Shown here piece after piece: positions 1-9,777 of a stretch of 43,332 nt of DNA; position 1 is the first letter of the stretch; every line of letters starts with the position of its first letter. Source of the DNA: an uncultured Ectothiorhodospiraceae bacterium. GTDB taxonomy: Bacteria; Pseudomonadota; Gammaproteobacteria; Nevskiales; Oceanococcaceae. The translations under genes were made by a program, and so were the position numbers. Location: contig CAKZQS010000011.1 in assembly GCA_937141935.1 (NCBI GenBank), positions 1 to 43,332 on the forward strand, read 5' to 3'. Below the pieces are notes generated by a model. That model made no database searches. It had not been told where the DNA came from and was given only the letters and a program-made list of their open reading frames with translations.

Positions 1-243
1 CAGGCCGAGGGCGTGCACAAGCAGTTGCATGTCGAGCTGCGCTACTTCGAAGGCAAGCCTGTCATCGAAGACCTGCGCCGCGTGTCCAAGCCCTCGCTGC
101 GCGTGTTCAAGTCCTGCAAGGACCTGCCCAGCGTGCTGGGTGGTCTGGGCGTGGCCATCATTTCCACTTCCAAGGGCGTCGTCGCCGATCGCCGGGCCCG
201 TGAACTCGGGCAGGGCGGCGAAGTGCTCTGCATCGTTTCCTAA
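1..243 (+). CDS. rpsH: 30S ribosomal protein S8, C-terminal part
   Basis: The window opens inside this gene, so the 5' end is missing; 80 codons remain in frame from base 1. The protein is a primary binder of 16S rRNA in the small-subunit platform. The visible part carries the family's C-terminal signature around [14 protein letters not shown] and ends with EVLCIVS, typical for S8. It is followed after 10 bases by rplF, the normal spc-operon order. In E. coli S8 also represses translation of this operon; no such site can be checked here because the upstream leader lies outside the window. Confidence 0.97.
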   Translation, partial: QAEGVHKQLHVELRYFEGKPVIEDLRRVSKPSLRVFKSCKDLPSVLGGLGVAIISTSKGVVADRRARELGQGGEVLCIVS

Positions 244-253
244 GGGGCGCAGC

Positions 254-781
254 ATGTCACGCGTAGCCAACAAGGAAATTCCGCTGCCGAAGGGCGTCGA
301 ATTTCGCGCCAACGGCCAGGCGGTCACGATCAAGGGCAGCAAGGGCGAGTTGTCGCTCGAGCTGAACCCGGCGGTCGAGGTGGCCCAGGACGAGCAGACG
401 CTCAAGGTCTCCAGCCGGACCTCCGGCAGCGTGGCCCAGGCCGGCACGGCCCGGGCGCTGCTGGCCAACATGGTGCACGGCGTCAGCGAAGGTTTCGAGC
501 GCAAGCTGGAACTGGTCGGCGTGGGTTACCGCGCGCAGGCCAAGGGCCGCACGCTGAGCCTGAACCTGGGTTATTCGCACCCCGTGGACTATGCCGTTCC
601 CGAGGGCGTCACCGCCGAGACCCCCAGCCAGACGGAAATCGTGCTCAAGGGCGCCGACAAGCAGCAGCTGGGTCAGGTGGCCGCCGAGATCCGCGCCTGG
701 CGTCCGCCCGAGCCCTACAAGGGCAAGGGGATCAAGTACGCCGGCGAGCGCATCCGCCGCAAAGAAGCCAAGAAGAAGTAG
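254..781 (+). CDS. rplF: 50S ribosomal protein L6
   Basis: A 175-residue protein of normal length for L6. It begins [17 protein letters not shown] and carries the two-repeat L6 fold. The C-terminal repeat contains the conserved stretch around [11 protein letters not shown] (about residues 154-164), which contacts 23S rRNA near the sarcin-ricin loop. The ATG at 254 is chosen because it follows rpsH closely and gives the conserved N-terminus; an open frame extends upstream through rpsH but has no family similarity there. It is part of the co-transcribed spc operon, with 7 bases to rplR. Confidence 0.98.
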   Translation: MSRVANKEIPLPKGVEFRANGQAVTIKGSKGELSLELNPAVEVAQDEQTLKVSSRTSGSVAQAGTARALLANMVHGVSEGFERKLELVGVGYRAQAKGRTLSLNLGYSHPVDYAVPEGVTAETPSQTEIVLKGADKQQLGQVAAEIRAWRPPEPYKGKGIKYAGERIRRKEAKKK

Positions 782-788
782 GTCTGCA

Positions 789-1136
789 ATGAACAAGAAG
801 CAAACGCGCCTGCGGCGCGCGCGTCGCACGCGGGCCCGCATTCACGAAACCGGCAAGGTTCGCCTGACGGTTTACCGCTCCCCGCGGCACATCTACGCCC
901 AGATCATCGCCCCCGGCGGTGGTCAGACGCTGGTCAGCGCCTCGACGGTCGAGAAGGACTTCCGTGGCCAGGCCACCGGCAATGTCGACGCGGCCAAGAA
1001 AATCGGTGCGCTGATTGCCGAGCGGGCCAAGGCCGCCGGCGTCGAGGTCGTGGCTTTCGACCGCGGCGGTTTCAAGTACCACGGCCGGGTTCAGGCCCTC
1101 GCCGATGCCGCGCGCGAAGCCGGCCTCAAGTTCTAA
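789..1136 (+). CDS. rplR: 50S ribosomal protein L18
   Basis: A 115-residue protein, close to the usual 116-120. The basic N-terminus ([18 protein letters not shown]) and the C-terminal [26 protein letters not shown]-type tail are diagnostic of L18, which with L5 and L25 binds 5S rRNA in the central protuberance. The ATG at 789 restores the standard N-terminus. It sits in normal spc order between rplF and rpsE. Confidence 0.98.
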   Translation: MNKKQTRLRRARRTRARIHETGKVRLTVYRSPRHIYAQIIAPGGGQTLVSASTVEKDFRGQATGNVDAAKKIGALIAERAKAAGVEVVAFDRGGFKYHGRVQALADAAREAGLKF

Positions 1137-1155
1137 GAGATACGGAAGAGTCACT

Positions 1156-1662
1156 ATGGCACGGACGGATACAGACAACGGCGATCTCGTCGAAAAGCTG
1201 GTTGCCATCAACCGCGTCGCCAAGGTGGTCAAAGGTGGCCGCCAATTCGGCTTCACCGCGCTGACGGTCGTCGGTGACGGCGCCGGCCGCGTGGGTTTTG
1301 GTTACGGCAAGGCCCGCGAGGTTCCCGCCGCCATTCAAAAGGCGATGGAACGGGCCCGCAAGAACATGGTCAGTGTCCCGCTCAAGGGCGACACCATCCA
1401 CCACCGCGTGCTCGGCACCCACGGCGCCACCCAGGTGCTGATGCGTCCGGCCTCCAGCGGTACCGGCGTTATCGCCGGGGGCGCGATGCGCGCCGTGCTG
1501 GAAGCGGCGGGTGTCTCCAACGTGCTGGCCAAGTCCTATGGCTCGCGCAACCCGCTGAACATCGTTCGCGCCACGGTGAACGCGCTGACTTCGGTCCATG
1601 ATCCGGAGTACATCGCGGCCAAGCGCGGCAAGACCGTCGCCGACATCGTCGGCGCCGCCTGA
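1156..1662 (+). CDS. rpsE: 30S ribosomal protein S5
   Basis: A 168-residue protein. The N-terminal double-stranded-RNA-binding-like domain contains [19 protein letters not shown] (about residues 25-43), and the C-terminal half has the conserved [16 protein letters not shown] region. S5 lines the mRNA entry tunnel and affects decoding accuracy. The ATG at 1156 is preceded by GGAAGAG, a reasonable ribosome binding site. It is followed by rpmD after 12 bases. Confidence 0.98.
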   Translation: MARTDTDNGDLVEKLVAINRVAKVVKGGRQFGFTALTVVGDGAGRVGFGYGKAREVPAAIQKAMERARKNMVSVPLKGDTIHHRVLGTHGATQVLMRPASSGTGVIAGGAMRAVLEAAGVSNVLAKSYGSRNPLNIVRATVNALTSVHDPEYIAAKRGKTVADIVGAA

Positions 1663-1674
1663 AGGATCTAAACG

Positions 1675-1860
1675 ATGGCTGACAAGCAAATCCGGATCAC
1701 GCTCGTGCGCAGCCTGGCCAAGCGCCTGGCCTCGCACAAGGCCTGCGCCCATGGGCTGGGCCTGCGCAAGATGCACCAGACGGTGGTGCGCGAGGCCACG
1801 CCCGAGAACATGGGCATGGTCAACAAGATCTCCTACATGCTCAAAGTGGAGTCGGTCTGA
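1675..1860 (+). CDS. rpmD: 50S ribosomal protein L30
   Basis: A 61-residue protein matching the short bacterial L30 family. The motif [24 protein letters not shown] (about residues 24-47) is the family core. It is a small peripheral large-subunit protein encoded between S5 and L15 in most proteobacteria. Its TGA stop shares one base with the rplO ATG (TGATG at 1858-1862), which suggests translational coupling. Confidence 0.97.
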   Translation: MADKQIRITLVRSLAKRLASHKACAHGLGLRKMHQTVVREATPENMGMVNKISYMLKVESV

Positions 1861-2291
1861 TGAAACTGAATGACCTCTCTCCTGACGAAGGTTCGCGTCC
1901 GAGCGCCAAGCGCGTCGGCCGGGGCCCCGGTTCGGGCCTGGGCAAGACCAGCGGTCGCGGCGTCAAGGGCCAGAAGGCCCGCAGCGGCGGCTTCAGCAAG
2001 GTCGGCTTCGAAGGCGGCCAGATGCCGATCTACCGGCGTCTGCCCAAGCGTGGCTTCCGCAGCGCCAAGGCCGGCCTGCGCGCCGAAGTGGGCACCGCCC
2101 AGCTGGCGCGCTTTGCCGACCAGACCGTCGATCTGGCCGCGCTGAAGACCGCGGGCCTGGTGCCCGGCCATGCCGAACTGGTCAAGATCATCCGCAACGG
2201 CGAGCTGAGCGTGGCCGTGACCGTGTCCGGCATTCCGGCCTCGGCTGGCGCCAAGGCGGACATCGAAGCGGCTGGCGGGAAGGTCGAGTAA
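1860..2291 (+). CDS. rplO: 50S ribosomal protein L15
   Basis: A 143-residue protein of normal length. The N-terminal Gly/Lys/Arg-rich extension ([22 protein letters not shown], about residues 17-38) threads into 23S rRNA and is diagnostic of L15. The C-terminus has the conserved globular domain, ending in an IEAAGGKVE tail. The start codon overlaps the rpmD stop by one base. Two bases separate its stop from secY. Confidence 0.98.
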   Translation: MKLNDLSPDEGSRPSAKRVGRGPGSGLGKTSGRGVKGQKARSGGFSKVGFEGGQMPIYRRLPKRGFRSAKAGLRAEVGTAQLARFADQTVDLAALKTAGLVPGHAELVKIIRNGELSVAVTVSGIPASAGAKADIEAAGGKVE

Positions 2292-2293
2292 CT

Positions 2294-3619
2294 ATGGCTA
2301 AAGGGCCCGCCATGCCGGACTTCGGTCGCCTGCAGGACCTGCGCAACCGCATCTTCTTCGTGCTGGGTGCGCTGCTCGTGTTCCGCATTGGCACCTTCAT
2401 TCCTGTGCCGGGTATCGACCCGGTGCAGCTGGAGGCGCTGTTTGACCAGCAGGCTGGAACGATCCTCGACCTGGGCGTGATGTTTACCGGCGGTGCGCTG
2501 GAGCGCCTGTCGATCTTCGCGCTGGGGATCATGCCCTACATCTCGGCCTCCATCATCATGCAGTTGATGACGGCCGTGACGCCGAGCCTGAAGGAGATGC
2601 GCAAGGAAGGCGAAGCCGGCCGGCGCAAGATCACCAAGTACACGCGCTACGGCACGTTGGCCCTGGCGACCTTCCAGGCGGTGGGCGCCACGGTGGCCCT
2701 CCAGTCGAACAACATCGCGATCAACCCGGGCCCGGCCTTCGTCTTTACGGCGACGATCTCGCTGGTCACCGGCACGATGTTCCTGATGTGGCTGGGCGAG
2801 CAGATCTCCGAGCGTGGCATCGGCAACGGCATCTCCCTGCTGATTTTCGCCAGCATCGTGTCGGGCCTGCCCTCGGCGCTGGGCGGCACCGCGCAGATGG
2901 TCAGCGATGGCTCGCTGGCGGGCTGGCAGCTGCTGGCCATCGCCTTCGCCACGCTGGGCGTGACCGCGATCGTGGTCTATGTCGAGCGTGCGCAGCGCCG
3001 GATTCCGATCCACTATGCGCGCCGCCAGCAGGGCCGTCGTGTATACGCCGCCCCCTCGCAGCACATGCCGCTGAAGATCAACATGGCGGGTGTGATTCCG
3101 CCGATCTTCGCGTCGAGCCTGATCCTGTTCCCGGCCTCGATGGTGCGCTTCTTCGGCGAAGAGGGCGGGGGGCTGGTGCAGACGGTGGCGAACACGCTGT
3201 CGCCGGGTCAGCCGCTGTACGTGTTGCTGTACGCGCTGCTGATCATCTTTTTCTGCTTCTTCTACACCGCGATCGTCTTTGATTCCAAGGACACCGCGGA
3301 CAACCTGAAGCGCTCCAACGCCTACGTGCCGGGCGTGCGTCCCGGTCGTTCGACGGCGCAGTACATCGACAAGGTGCTGACCCGCCTGACGGTGTTCGGC
3401 GCCTTCTACATCACCGCGGTCTGTCTGCTGCCGGAGTTCCTGATCCTGGGCTGGAATGTGCCCTTCTATTTCGGGGGCACCTCGCTGCTGATCATCGTGG
3501 TCGTGGTGATGGACTTCATGGCGCAGTTGCAGGCGCACATGATGTCGCACCAGTACGACGGCCTGATGAAGAAGGCCAACCTCAAGGGACCCACCCGACC
3601 GGGCACGGTCCGTAGCTGA
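2294..3619 (+). CDS. secY: Protein translocase subunit SecY
   Basis: A 441-residue inner membrane protein and the channel of the SecYEG translocon. The N-terminus ([19 protein letters not shown]), the [15 protein letters not shown] segment and the C-terminal half with [25 protein letters not shown]-type sequence are all characteristic. About ten hydrophobic helices can be counted. In gammaproteobacteria secY normally follows rplO in the spc operon, as here. The length equals that of E. coli SecY within a few residues, and nothing is unusual. Confidence 0.98.
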   Translation: MAKGPAMPDFGRLQDLRNRIFFVLGALLVFRIGTFIPVPGIDPVQLEALFDQQAGTILDLGVMFTGGALERLSIFALGIMPYISASIIMQLMTAVTPSLKEMRKEGEAGRRKITKYTRYGTLALATFQAVGATVALQSNNIAINPGPAFVFTATISLVTGTMFLMWLGEQISERGIGNGISLLIFASIVSGLPSALGGTAQMVSDGSLAGWQLLAIAFATLGVTAIVVYVERAQRRIPIHYARRQQGRRVYAAPSQHMPLKINMAGVIPPIFASSLILFPASMVRFFGEEGGGLVQTVANTLSPGQPLYVLLYALLIIFFCFFYTAIVFDSKDTADNLKRSNAYVPGVRPGRSTAQYIDKVLTRLTVFGAFYITAVCLLPEFLILGWNVPFYFGGTSLLIIVVVVMDFMAQLQAHMMSHQYDGLMKKANLKGPTRPGTVRS

Positions 3620-3636
3620 CATTTCGGAGTTTCACC

Positions 3637-3753
3637 ATGAAGGTTCGTGCATCGGTCAAGAAGATCTGCCGCAACTGCAAGGTCGTCCGTCGCAACGGTG
3701 TTGTGCGCGTGATCTGCAGCAGCGACGCGCGCCACAAGCAGCGCCAGGGCTGA
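3637..3753 (+). CDS. rpmJ: 50S ribosomal protein L36 (zinc-binding form)
   Basis: A 38-residue protein, the smallest ribosomal protein. It starts [21 protein letters not shown] and keeps all four zinc ligands of the C+ form: Cys11, Cys14, Cys27 and His33. It lies between secY and rpsM, the standard place at the end of the spc operon. The ATG is preceded by a CGGAG motif (3625-3629). Confidence 0.97.
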   Translation: MKVRASVKKICRNCKVVRRNGVVRVICSSDARHKQRQG

Positions 3754-3758
3754 TCGGC

Positions 3759-3821
3759 TTGCTTCAGCCCCGCCAAACCCGTTAATATTCGCGGTTTTCC
3801 CGCGCTCCTTTAGACTTGGAG
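3759..3821 (+). promoter_or_regulatory. Possible alpha-operon promoter and leader hairpins before rpsM
   Basis: The 76-base gap between rpmJ and rpsM is rich in signals. TTGCTT (3759-3764) and TAATAT (3783-3788) are 18 bases apart and resemble a sigma70 promoter. Next, CGCGG (3790-3794) can pair with CCGCG (3800-3804). CTCC (3805-3808) can then pair with GGAG (3818-3821), the likely rpsM ribosome binding site. In E. coli the alpha operon has a promoter near here and an S4-binding leader at rpsM. The hairpins are visible; regulation by S4 is inference. Confidence 0.4.
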
Positions 3822-3829
3822 ATCTGACC

Positions 3830-4186
<357 letters not shown>

Positions 4187-4202
4187 ACCCGGTAACTGAT
4201 AC

Positions 4203-4601
4203 ATGGCTCAAGCGAAGACCGCGGCCCGTGGCACCCGCAAGCGCGTCCGCAAAAACATTGCGGAAGGCATTGCGCATATCCACGCCACCTTCAACAACAC
4301 GATCGTCATGATCACCGACCGTCAGGGCAATGCCCTGTCCTGGGCAACCAGCGGTGGTTCTGGCTTCAAGGGCTCGCGCAAGAGCACGCCCTTTGCCGCG
4401 CAGATGGCCGCCGAGAAGGCGGGCGTCGCCGCGCAGGAGCATGGCGTGAAGAATCTCGAGGTGCGGGTCAAGGGCCCCGGCCCCGGCCGTGAGTCGGCCG
4501 TGCGCTCGCTGAACGCCGTCGGTTTCCGCATTACCAACATCACCGATGTGACCCCGATCCCGCATAACGGCTGCCGCCCTCCGAAGCGGCGCCGGGTCTA
4601 A
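4203..4601 (+). CDS. rpsK: 30S ribosomal protein S11
   Basis: A 132-residue protein. [20 protein letters not shown] (about residues 22-41) and the C-terminal [15 protein letters not shown] are family signatures. S11 forms part of the small-subunit platform near the mRNA exit. It has 16 bases to rpsM and 9 to rpsD, consistent with co-transcription. Confidence 0.98.
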   Translation: MAQAKTAARGTRKRVRKNIAEGIAHIHATFNNTIVMITDRQGNALSWATSGGSGFKGSRKSTPFAAQMAAEKAGVAAQEHGVKNLEVRVKGPGPGRESAVRSLNAVGFRITNITDVTPIPHNGCRPPKRRRV

Positions 4602-4610
4602 GGAGCCCCC

Positions 4611-5237
4611 ATGGCCAAGTACACCGGACCCAAGTGCAAGCAGGCGCGCCGCGTTGGCACCGACCTGTTTCTGAAGAGCCGCGGTCGCAGCCTGGACGGC
4701 AAGTGCCGCCTGGACACGCCCCCGGGGCAGCATGGCGCCGCCGCCAAGCGCTCCAAGTCCAGCGACTACAAGACCCAGCTGCGCGAAAAGCAAAAGCTGC
4801 GCTACACCTACGGCGTGCTCGAGCGGCAGTTCCGTAACTATTACCGCGCGGCGGCCAAGCAGAAGGGCTCCACCGGCGAGCTGCTGCTGCAGATGCTGGA
4901 GCGCCGCCTGGACAACGTTGTCTACCGCATGGGCTTTGCCACCACCCGCGCCGAAGCGCGGCAGCTGGTGTCGCACAAGGCGATCATGGTCAACGGCCGC
5001 AGCGTCAACATCGCGTCCTTCCAGGTTTCGGCCGAGGATGTCGTGTCGGTGCGCGAGCGGGCCAAGAACCAGCTGCGGATCAAGGAAGCCCTGGATGTGG
5101 CCCAACAGGTCGGCATCAAGGAATGGCTCGAGGTGGACGACAAGAAGCTCGAAGGCGTCTTCAAGCGCATCCCCGACCGGGATGAATACCTCGAGGACGT
5201 GAACGAAAACCTCGTCGTCGAGTTGTACTCGAAGTAA
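4611..5237 (+). CDS. rpsD: 30S ribosomal protein S4
   Basis: A 208-residue protein of standard length. The N-terminal [21 protein letters not shown] is typical of the form without the four-Cys zinc cluster. The S4 RNA-binding domain lies at about residues 99-160 ([34 protein letters not shown] region). S4 nucleates 30S assembly and in E. coli represses the alpha operon. The ATG is preceded by AAGGAG (4600-4605). Confidence 0.98.
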   Translation: MAKYTGPKCKQARRVGTDLFLKSRGRSLDGKCRLDTPPGQHGAAAKRSKSSDYKTQLREKQKLRYTYGVLERQFRNYYRAAAKQKGSTGELLLQMLERRLDNVVYRMGFATTRAEARQLVSHKAIMVNGRSVNIASFQVSAEDVVSVRERAKNQLRIKEALDVAQQVGIKEWLEVDDKKLEGVFKRIPDRDEYLEDVNENLVVELYSK

Positions 5238-5260
5238 TCGACGAAGGAGAGATACATAGC

Positions 5261-6241
5261 ATGGTCGGAGTTGCCGAACTACTGGTCCCGAAGGTCAGCG
5301 CGATCGAGGAAATCGGTCCGCACCGCGGGCGCATCGTGCTCGAGCCGCTCGAGCGCGGCTTTGGCCACACGCTGGGCAACGCGCTGCGCCGCACGCTGCT
5401 GTCCTCGATTCCCGGTGCCGCCATCACGCAGGTGGAGATCGCCGGCGTGGTCCACGAGTACTCGACGATCGAGGGCGTCAAGGAAGACGTGCTCGACATC
5501 CTGCTCAACCTCAAGAACATTGCCGTACGCATGAGCGGCCGGCAAAGCGCCAAGCTGCACCTGAAGAAGGACGGCAAGGGCGAGGTGACCGCCGCGGACA
5601 TCGCCCTCGACCATGACGTCGAGGTGATGAACCCGGAGGCCTACATCGCCACGCTGACCGGCGGCGCGCTGGACATGGTGCTGACCGTGACCCGCGGCCG
5701 GGGCTACCAGCCCGCGGCCAGCCGTGCGCACCTGTCGGAAGAGGAAGCCGACCTGGTCGGCGGCCTGCCGCTGGACGCCAGCTTCTCGCCGGTGCGTCGC
5801 GTCAGCTATGGCGTCGAGGCCGCGCGTGTTGAGCAGCGCACCAACCTCGACAAGCTGGTTCTCGACGTGGCCACCAACGGCGGGATCTCGCCGGCCGACG
5901 CCGTGCGCGCCGCCGCCAAGATCCTGTCCGAGCAGCTGGAGGTCTTCGTGGGCCTGCAGCAGGAAGGCGGTGCCGCCGAGGACGAGGAAGAGGCCATCAA
6001 CCCGATGCTGCTGCGCCCGATCGAGGAGCTGGAGCTGACGGTGCGCAGTGCGAACTGCCTGAAGGCCGAAAACATTCACTTCATCGGGGACCTGGTGCGC
6101 CGCACCGAGGCCGACCTGCTGAAGACCCCGAACCTGGGCAAGAAGTCGCTGACCGAGATCAAGGACGTGCTGGCGTCGCACGATCTGGGCCTGGGCATGA
6201 CCCTGGAAAACTGGCAAAGCCCGCAGGCCGAGTCGGCCTGA
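5261..6241 (+). CDS. rpoA: DNA-directed RNA polymerase alpha subunit
   Basis: A 326-residue protein. The N-terminal domain (about 1-235), which dimerises and holds beta and beta-prime, includes [20 protein letters not shown] short acidic linker with EDEEEAINP precedes the C-terminal domain (about 250-326). That domain carries the [15 protein letters not shown] segment used to bind UP elements and activators. Length and architecture are normal. It follows rpsD by 23 bases with a GAAGGAGAG ribosome binding site and precedes rplQ. Confidence 0.98.
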   Translation: MVGVAELLVPKVSAIEEIGPHRGRIVLEPLERGFGHTLGNALRRTLLSSIPGAAITQVEIAGVVHEYSTIEGVKEDVLDILLNLKNIAVRMSGRQSAKLHLKKDGKGEVTAADIALDHDVEVMNPEAYIATLTGGALDMVLTVTRGRGYQPAASRAHLSEEEADLVGGLPLDASFSPVRRVSYGVEAARVEQRTNLDKLVLDVATNGGISPADAVRAAAKILSEQLEVFVGLQQEGGAAEDEEEAINPMLLRPIEELELTVRSANCLKAENIHFIGDLVRRTEADLLKTPNLGKKSLTEIKDVLASHDLGLGMTLENWQSPQAESA

Positions 6242-6260
6242 GCATCCAAAGGAAGCACCG

Positions 6261-6662
6261 ATGCGCCATCGTAATTCCGGTCGTCAGCTTGGTCGCGAAA
6301 GCTCGCACCGCAAGGCCATGCTGCAGAACCTGACCAATTCGCTCTTCGAGCACGAGCTGATCAAGACGACTCTGCCGCGTGCCAAGGAACTGCGCCGCCT
6401 GGCCGAGCCGCTGATCACGCGCGCCGCCGAGGATTCCGTCGCCAACCGCCGGCTGGTCTTCGCGCGCCTGCGCAACAAGGAGATCGTGGGCAAGCTGTTC
6501 AACGAGCTGGGTCCGCGTTACAAGGCGCGCCCGGGCGGCTACCTGCGCATCCTGAAGGCCGGCTACCGCGCCGGTGACAATGCGCCGATGGCCTATGTCG
6601 AGCTGGTCGGTCGCGATGACGTGGCCGAGCCGGCCGGCGCCGAGGCCAGCAGCGAAAGCTGA
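6261..6662 (+). CDS. rplQ: 50S ribosomal protein L17
   Basis: A 133-residue protein beginning [20 protein letters not shown], the L17 signature, with the conserved [25 protein letters not shown] near residues 93-117. L17 lies near the peptide exit tunnel. It is the last gene of the alpha operon and is followed 18 bases later by a strong intrinsic terminator. The Ala/Glu/Ser-rich tail of about 15 residues is a common variable feature. Confidence 0.97.
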   Translation: MRHRNSGRQLGRESSHRKAMLQNLTNSLFEHELIKTTLPRAKELRRLAEPLITRAAEDSVANRRLVFARLRNKEIVGKLFNELGPRYKARPGGYLRILKAGYRAGDNAPMAYVELVGRDDVAEPAGAEASSES

Positions 6663-6680
6663 GCCTGACGGCGTCGACGA

Positions 6681-6705
6681 AAACCCCGCTCCGGCGGGGT
6701 TTTTT
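6681..6705 (+). terminator. Intrinsic terminator after the alpha operon
   Basis: AAACCCCGC (6681-6689) pairs perfectly with GCGGGGTTT (6694-6702) around a TCCG tetraloop, and the T run extends to 6705. This is a textbook rho-independent terminator 18 bases after rplQ. Confidence 0.93.
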
Positions 6706-6743
6706 GTGCCTGGCGCCCGTGGCCGGCACACGCGCGTTGTGCG

Positions 6744-6749
6744 TACAAT
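6744..6749 (+). promoter_or_regulatory. Possible -10 box upstream of the DUF1302 gene
   Basis: TACAAT lies 70 bases before the chosen start of the DUF1302 gene and after the alpha-operon terminator. A promoter is expected here because the terminator isolates the gene. No convincing -35 element is seen 16-18 bases upstream. Confidence 0.25.
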
Positions 6750-6819
6750 GCAGGCGGGCGGCGCCGGTGGACCGGCCCGTAGGGAGATCACGGTGACAGC
6801 AAGAGGAGACCACCGCGTC

Positions 6820-9384
6820 ATGCGTCGAATCATTCTGGCCCTGGGGGGGCTTGTGTGCGCCTGGCCCGCGTTGGCGGTGCAGTTCGAGCTGGACTACTTC
6901 GACGGCATCGACGGCACGCTGAACACCAACATGACGCTCGGCGCGGCGATCCGCATGCAGAAGCGCTCGAACGACCTGCTGGGCAAGGCCAACATCAACC
7001 CGCAGCTCTGCGGTACGCAGCCCGACGGCAGCAACAACAACAGCTGCCAGGGCATCAACCAGAATGACACCGGGCCCGCCGAAGCGCTGGTCGCAGGCGC
7101 TGGGCAGTTCTCGCCGAACTTCGATGACGGCAACTGGAACTACGAGCAGTACGACCTGATCCAGGCGCCGTTCAAGATCACCCAGGATCTGACGCTGGAC
7201 GCCGGCGATTACGGCCTGTTTTCCCGCTGGATCTATTTCTACGACTTCGTCAACAACGACTTCGAGGAATACCACCCCAACCGCATTGACTGCACCGGCC
7301 CGGACATCGAGGACTGCACGCCGCCCTCGGAGCCCAACTACCTGGGCACGCCGGTCAACCTGACCGGCACCACTTATGGCGCCGGCGAGGTGGTGCGCAA
7401 CCGCCGCACCAACGCCGAAATCCTGCGTCAGGCCGGCACCGACTTCCAGCTGCTGGACCTGTTCTTCTATTCCTACATCGACCTGCCCTGGGAGCGTGAG
7501 CTGAGCCTGAAGATCGGCCGCCAGAGCATCTCCTGGGGCGAATCGACGCTGCTGGTGCTGGGTTCGCTGAACTCCTCGAACCCGGTCAATGCGAACAACT
7601 TCTTCCGCGTGGGCTTCACACCGGAGGAGGTCTTCGTGCCGGTGAATACGATCTACGCCTCGACCGGGCTGACCGACAATCTGTCGATCGAGACCTTCTA
7701 CCAGCTTGAGTGGGAGCCGCTGGAGGCGCCGACCCCAGGCACCTTCTTCTCCTTTGCCGACTTCGGCACCAACAACCCGGTCAATTACGCCTCGATCTCC
7801 TTTGGCGGCCCGGCCGAGGATCCCTACAAGATCGGCACGCCGTTGAACAACCCGCTGGCCGCGCTGACGGACTCGACGACCACCATCTACAAGCGCCCGG
7901 ACAACGAGCCCAGTGACAGCGGCCAGTTCGGCGTCTCCTTCAAGTACTACGCCGAGTCCCTGAACGACGGGACCGACCTCGGCTTTTACTTCATGAACTA
8001 CCACTCGAAGCTGCCCTATGCCAGCTTCTTTTCTGCCGACCTGTCCTGTGCGCGCACGCACCCGCAGGCGCCCGAAGGGCAGGGCAGCAATACGGGGGTG
8101 GACGCTTTCAACCTCGCCACGCTGGTGCTGGCCTGCCCGAACCTGCCGATTGCCGAACAGATCACCGACCTGAACCTGGGCGGGCTGGGCGACGCGGTGC
8201 TTGACCCCACCGGCGCGGCCGCGCAGGCGATCACGGACGTCATCGGCAACGTGATTCCGATCCCGGTCTTCCAGAACGGCTTGCAGCTGCTCGGCACTGG
8301 GCCCGTCACCGATGCCGTCCCGCTGGACGAAGTGGAGTTCGTGCTCGAGTACCCCGAGGACATCCGCCTCTACGGCATGAGCTTCAACACCGCCTTTGGC
8401 GATCTGTCGCTGCAGGGCGAGTTCGCCTACAGGCCGAACATGCCGGTGCAGGTGGACGCCGAGGACCTGACCTTCGCAGCTTTGGGCACGACGCTGGCGA
8501 GCTGCCACCGCCCTCTGGCCACCGATGCGCCGGCCGGCACGCCGACCTGCGCCACGCTGGCGCCGGTTCCGGGCGCGCCCGAGCTGGTCAGCCAGTCCGG
8601 CGACAACACCTTCAACCTGATTCCGCCCACCGGCAGCGGCGAGAACGGCGACGGCGGCGACGCACCCTCGGTGCAGCGCAGCTTCCCCGCCTTCATCACC
8701 AGCTACCGCGGCATCACGCTGGGCGAGAACGAGCCCAATGCCTACATTCGCGGCTATGAGCGCATCCAGGCCCTGCAGTTCAACCTGGGGGCGACCTACA
8801 TCCTGGGCGCCACGCAAAACCCCATCGGGGCCGACCAGATCATCCTGTTGTTTGAGGCCGGCGCCAACCGCCTGCTGAACCCGCCGGATCGCTCGCTGTA
8901 CCAGATCGAGGCCCCGGGCACCTATCGCCATGCCTCGGCCGGCGTGGTCGACGAGGATTCGCTGGCGCCGGGCGACCCCAATGCCACGCCCGAGCAGATC
9001 CGCCAGGATGCGCCGGGCTGCTACGAGGGCATCTGCGTTGCCGGCAGCGACGGCCTGCGCTTCAACCCGCAGCAGGAGACGCGCCAGTACACGACGACCT
9101 CGGCCTGGGGCTATCGGGTCATCGGCATCGTGCGCTATGAGTCGGTGCTGCCGGGCATTTCGATCCAGCCCTTCTTCATCGTCGCCCACGACGTCAACGG
9201 CATCTCGCCGGGGCCTGGCGAGAACTTCGTCGAGGGTCGCAAGCAGTTCTACCTGAACGTCGAAACCCGCTACAAGAGCTCCTGGTCGCTGAACACCGGC
9301 TACGGCTGGTTCACCGGCGGCGGCTCGCAGAACCTGCTGCGCGACCGCGACTTCGCCTCGCTCTACGTCCGCTACCAGTTCTAA
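6820..9384 (+). CDS. DUF1302 family outer membrane protein
   Basis: An 854-residue secreted protein. A signal peptide ends near residue 19 (MRRIILALGGLVCAWPALA). The mature start VQFELDYFDGIDGTLNTNMTLG is the DUF1302 hallmark, followed by ISWGES near residue 237 and a C-terminal FASLYVRYQF that ends in Phe, as in beta-barrel outer membrane proteins. The ATG at 6820 is chosen because GAGGAG lies 10 bases upstream; a GTG at 6793 would add nine residues. DUF1302 genes usually precede a DUF1329 gene and often RND/MMPL exporters, in systems proposed to move hydrophobic compounds. None is present here; the next gene is a convergent symporter. The substrate is unknown. Confidence 0.85.
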   Translation: MRRIILALGGLVCAWPALAVQFELDYFDGIDGTLNTNMTLGAAIRMQKRSNDLLGKANINPQLCGTQPDGSNNNSCQGINQNDTGPAEALVAGAGQFSPNFDDGNWNYEQYDLIQAPFKITQDLTLDAGDYGLFSRWIYFYDFVNNDFEEYHPNRIDCTGPDIEDCTPPSEPNYLGTPVNLTGTTYGAGEVVRNRRTNAEILRQAGTDFQLLDLFFYSYIDLPWERELSLKIGRQSISWGESTLLVLGSLNSSNPVNANNFFRVGFTPEEVFVPVNTIYASTGLTDNLSIETFYQLEWEPLEAPTPGTFFSFADFGTNNPVNYASISFGGPAEDPYKIGTPLNNPLAALTDSTTTIYKRPDNEPSDSGQFGVSFKYYAESLNDGTDLGFYFMNYHSKLPYASFFSADLSCARTHPQAPEGQGSNTGVDAFNLATLVLACPNLPIAEQITDLNLGGLGDAVLDPTGAAAQAITDVIGNVIPIPVFQNGLQLLGTGPVTDAVPLDEVEFVLEYPEDIRLYGMSFNTAFGDLSLQGEFAYRPNMPVQVDAEDLTFAALGTTLASCHRPLATDAPAGTPTCATLAPVPGAPELVSQSGDNTFNLIPPTGSGENGDGGDAPSVQRSFPAFITSYRGITLGENEPNAYIRGYERIQALQFNLGATYILGATQNPIGADQIILLFEAGANRLLNPPDRSLYQIEAPGTYRHASAGVVDEDSLAPGDPNATPEQIRQDAPGCYEGICVAGSDGLRFNPQQETRQYTTTSAWGYRVIGIVRYESVLPGISIQPFFIVAHDVNGISPGPGENFVEGRKQFYLNVETRYKSSWSLNTGYGWFTGGGSQNLLRDRDFASLYVRYQF

Positions 9385-9395
9385 GCCTTCCCGCG

Positions 9396-9424
9396 GTCGC
9401 CGCCCTCAACGTGGGGGCGGCGAC
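9396..9424 (+). terminator. Strong hairpin after the DUF1302 gene
   Basis: GTCGCCGCCC (9396-9405) pairs perfectly with GGGCGGCGAC (9415-9424) around a nine-base loop, 12 bases after the stop codon. There is no T run directly after it, so termination may be inefficient or rho-assisted. A GGGGG-TTTTTT stretch follows about 30 bases later (9453-9463). Confidence 0.45.
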
Positions 9425-9463
9425 GCGCGCGGCGTTGGGCGCATGGGCGAGCGGGGGTTTTTT

Positions 9464-9764
9464 AACCGCAGATTTCGCAGATTGCGCAGATTTTTTGGGT
9501 GCGCTCTGGGACCGATGGCCACGAAAGGGGCCATGGGTGCGGTGCCAGCCGGCATGGGGCGGTAGGGAAGTGCGCCTTCGGTTTGCGGTGGCTGTGCGGC
9601 GCCTCTGCTGTACACAGTCGCTAGGGACTGCTTAGCGGGTCGGCAAGCCGACGCGAAGCTAACTGCGGCGACCCGAGCGCCATCGTCTTAAGAGGCGTCT
9701 AGGCCCAGCCCCAGCCCCAGCCCCAGCAAATCAATTTGCGCAAATCTGTGTAAATCTGTGGTTG
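9464..9764. repeat. About 300-bp element bounded by imperfect inverted repeats
   Basis: The left end (9464-9492) holds three copies of CGCAGATT at nine-base spacing after AACC. The right end (9736-9764), read on the minus strand, starts AACCACAGATTT and continues ACACAGATTTGCG, matching the left end at most positions. Between them are a hairpin with GTCGG/CCGAC (9639-9652) and outer TTAGC/GCTAA arms (9632-9662), and four CCCCAG hexamers (about 9704-9726). No gene fits inside. CGCAGATT/CACAGATT arrays of this style occur between genes in many proteobacteria; this may be a short, non-autonomous or decayed copy. Together with its flanks it fills the convergent gap 9385-9777. Confidence 0.5.
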
Positions 9765-9777
9765 ATTTCACCCGCCA

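Noticed and set aside
6499-9189. An 896-codon open frame antisense to the DUF1302 gene
   Set aside because: The plus frame has a signal peptide, ribosome binding site and DUF1302 start. The antisense frame runs through the rplQ end and the terminator and has no family features.
9632-9662. An integron attC-like site in the repeat element
   Set aside because: The hairpin has TTAGC/GCTAA arms and a GTCGG/CCGAC stem, but the conserved RYYYAAC and GTTRRRY core sites are not both present, and no integrase gene is near.
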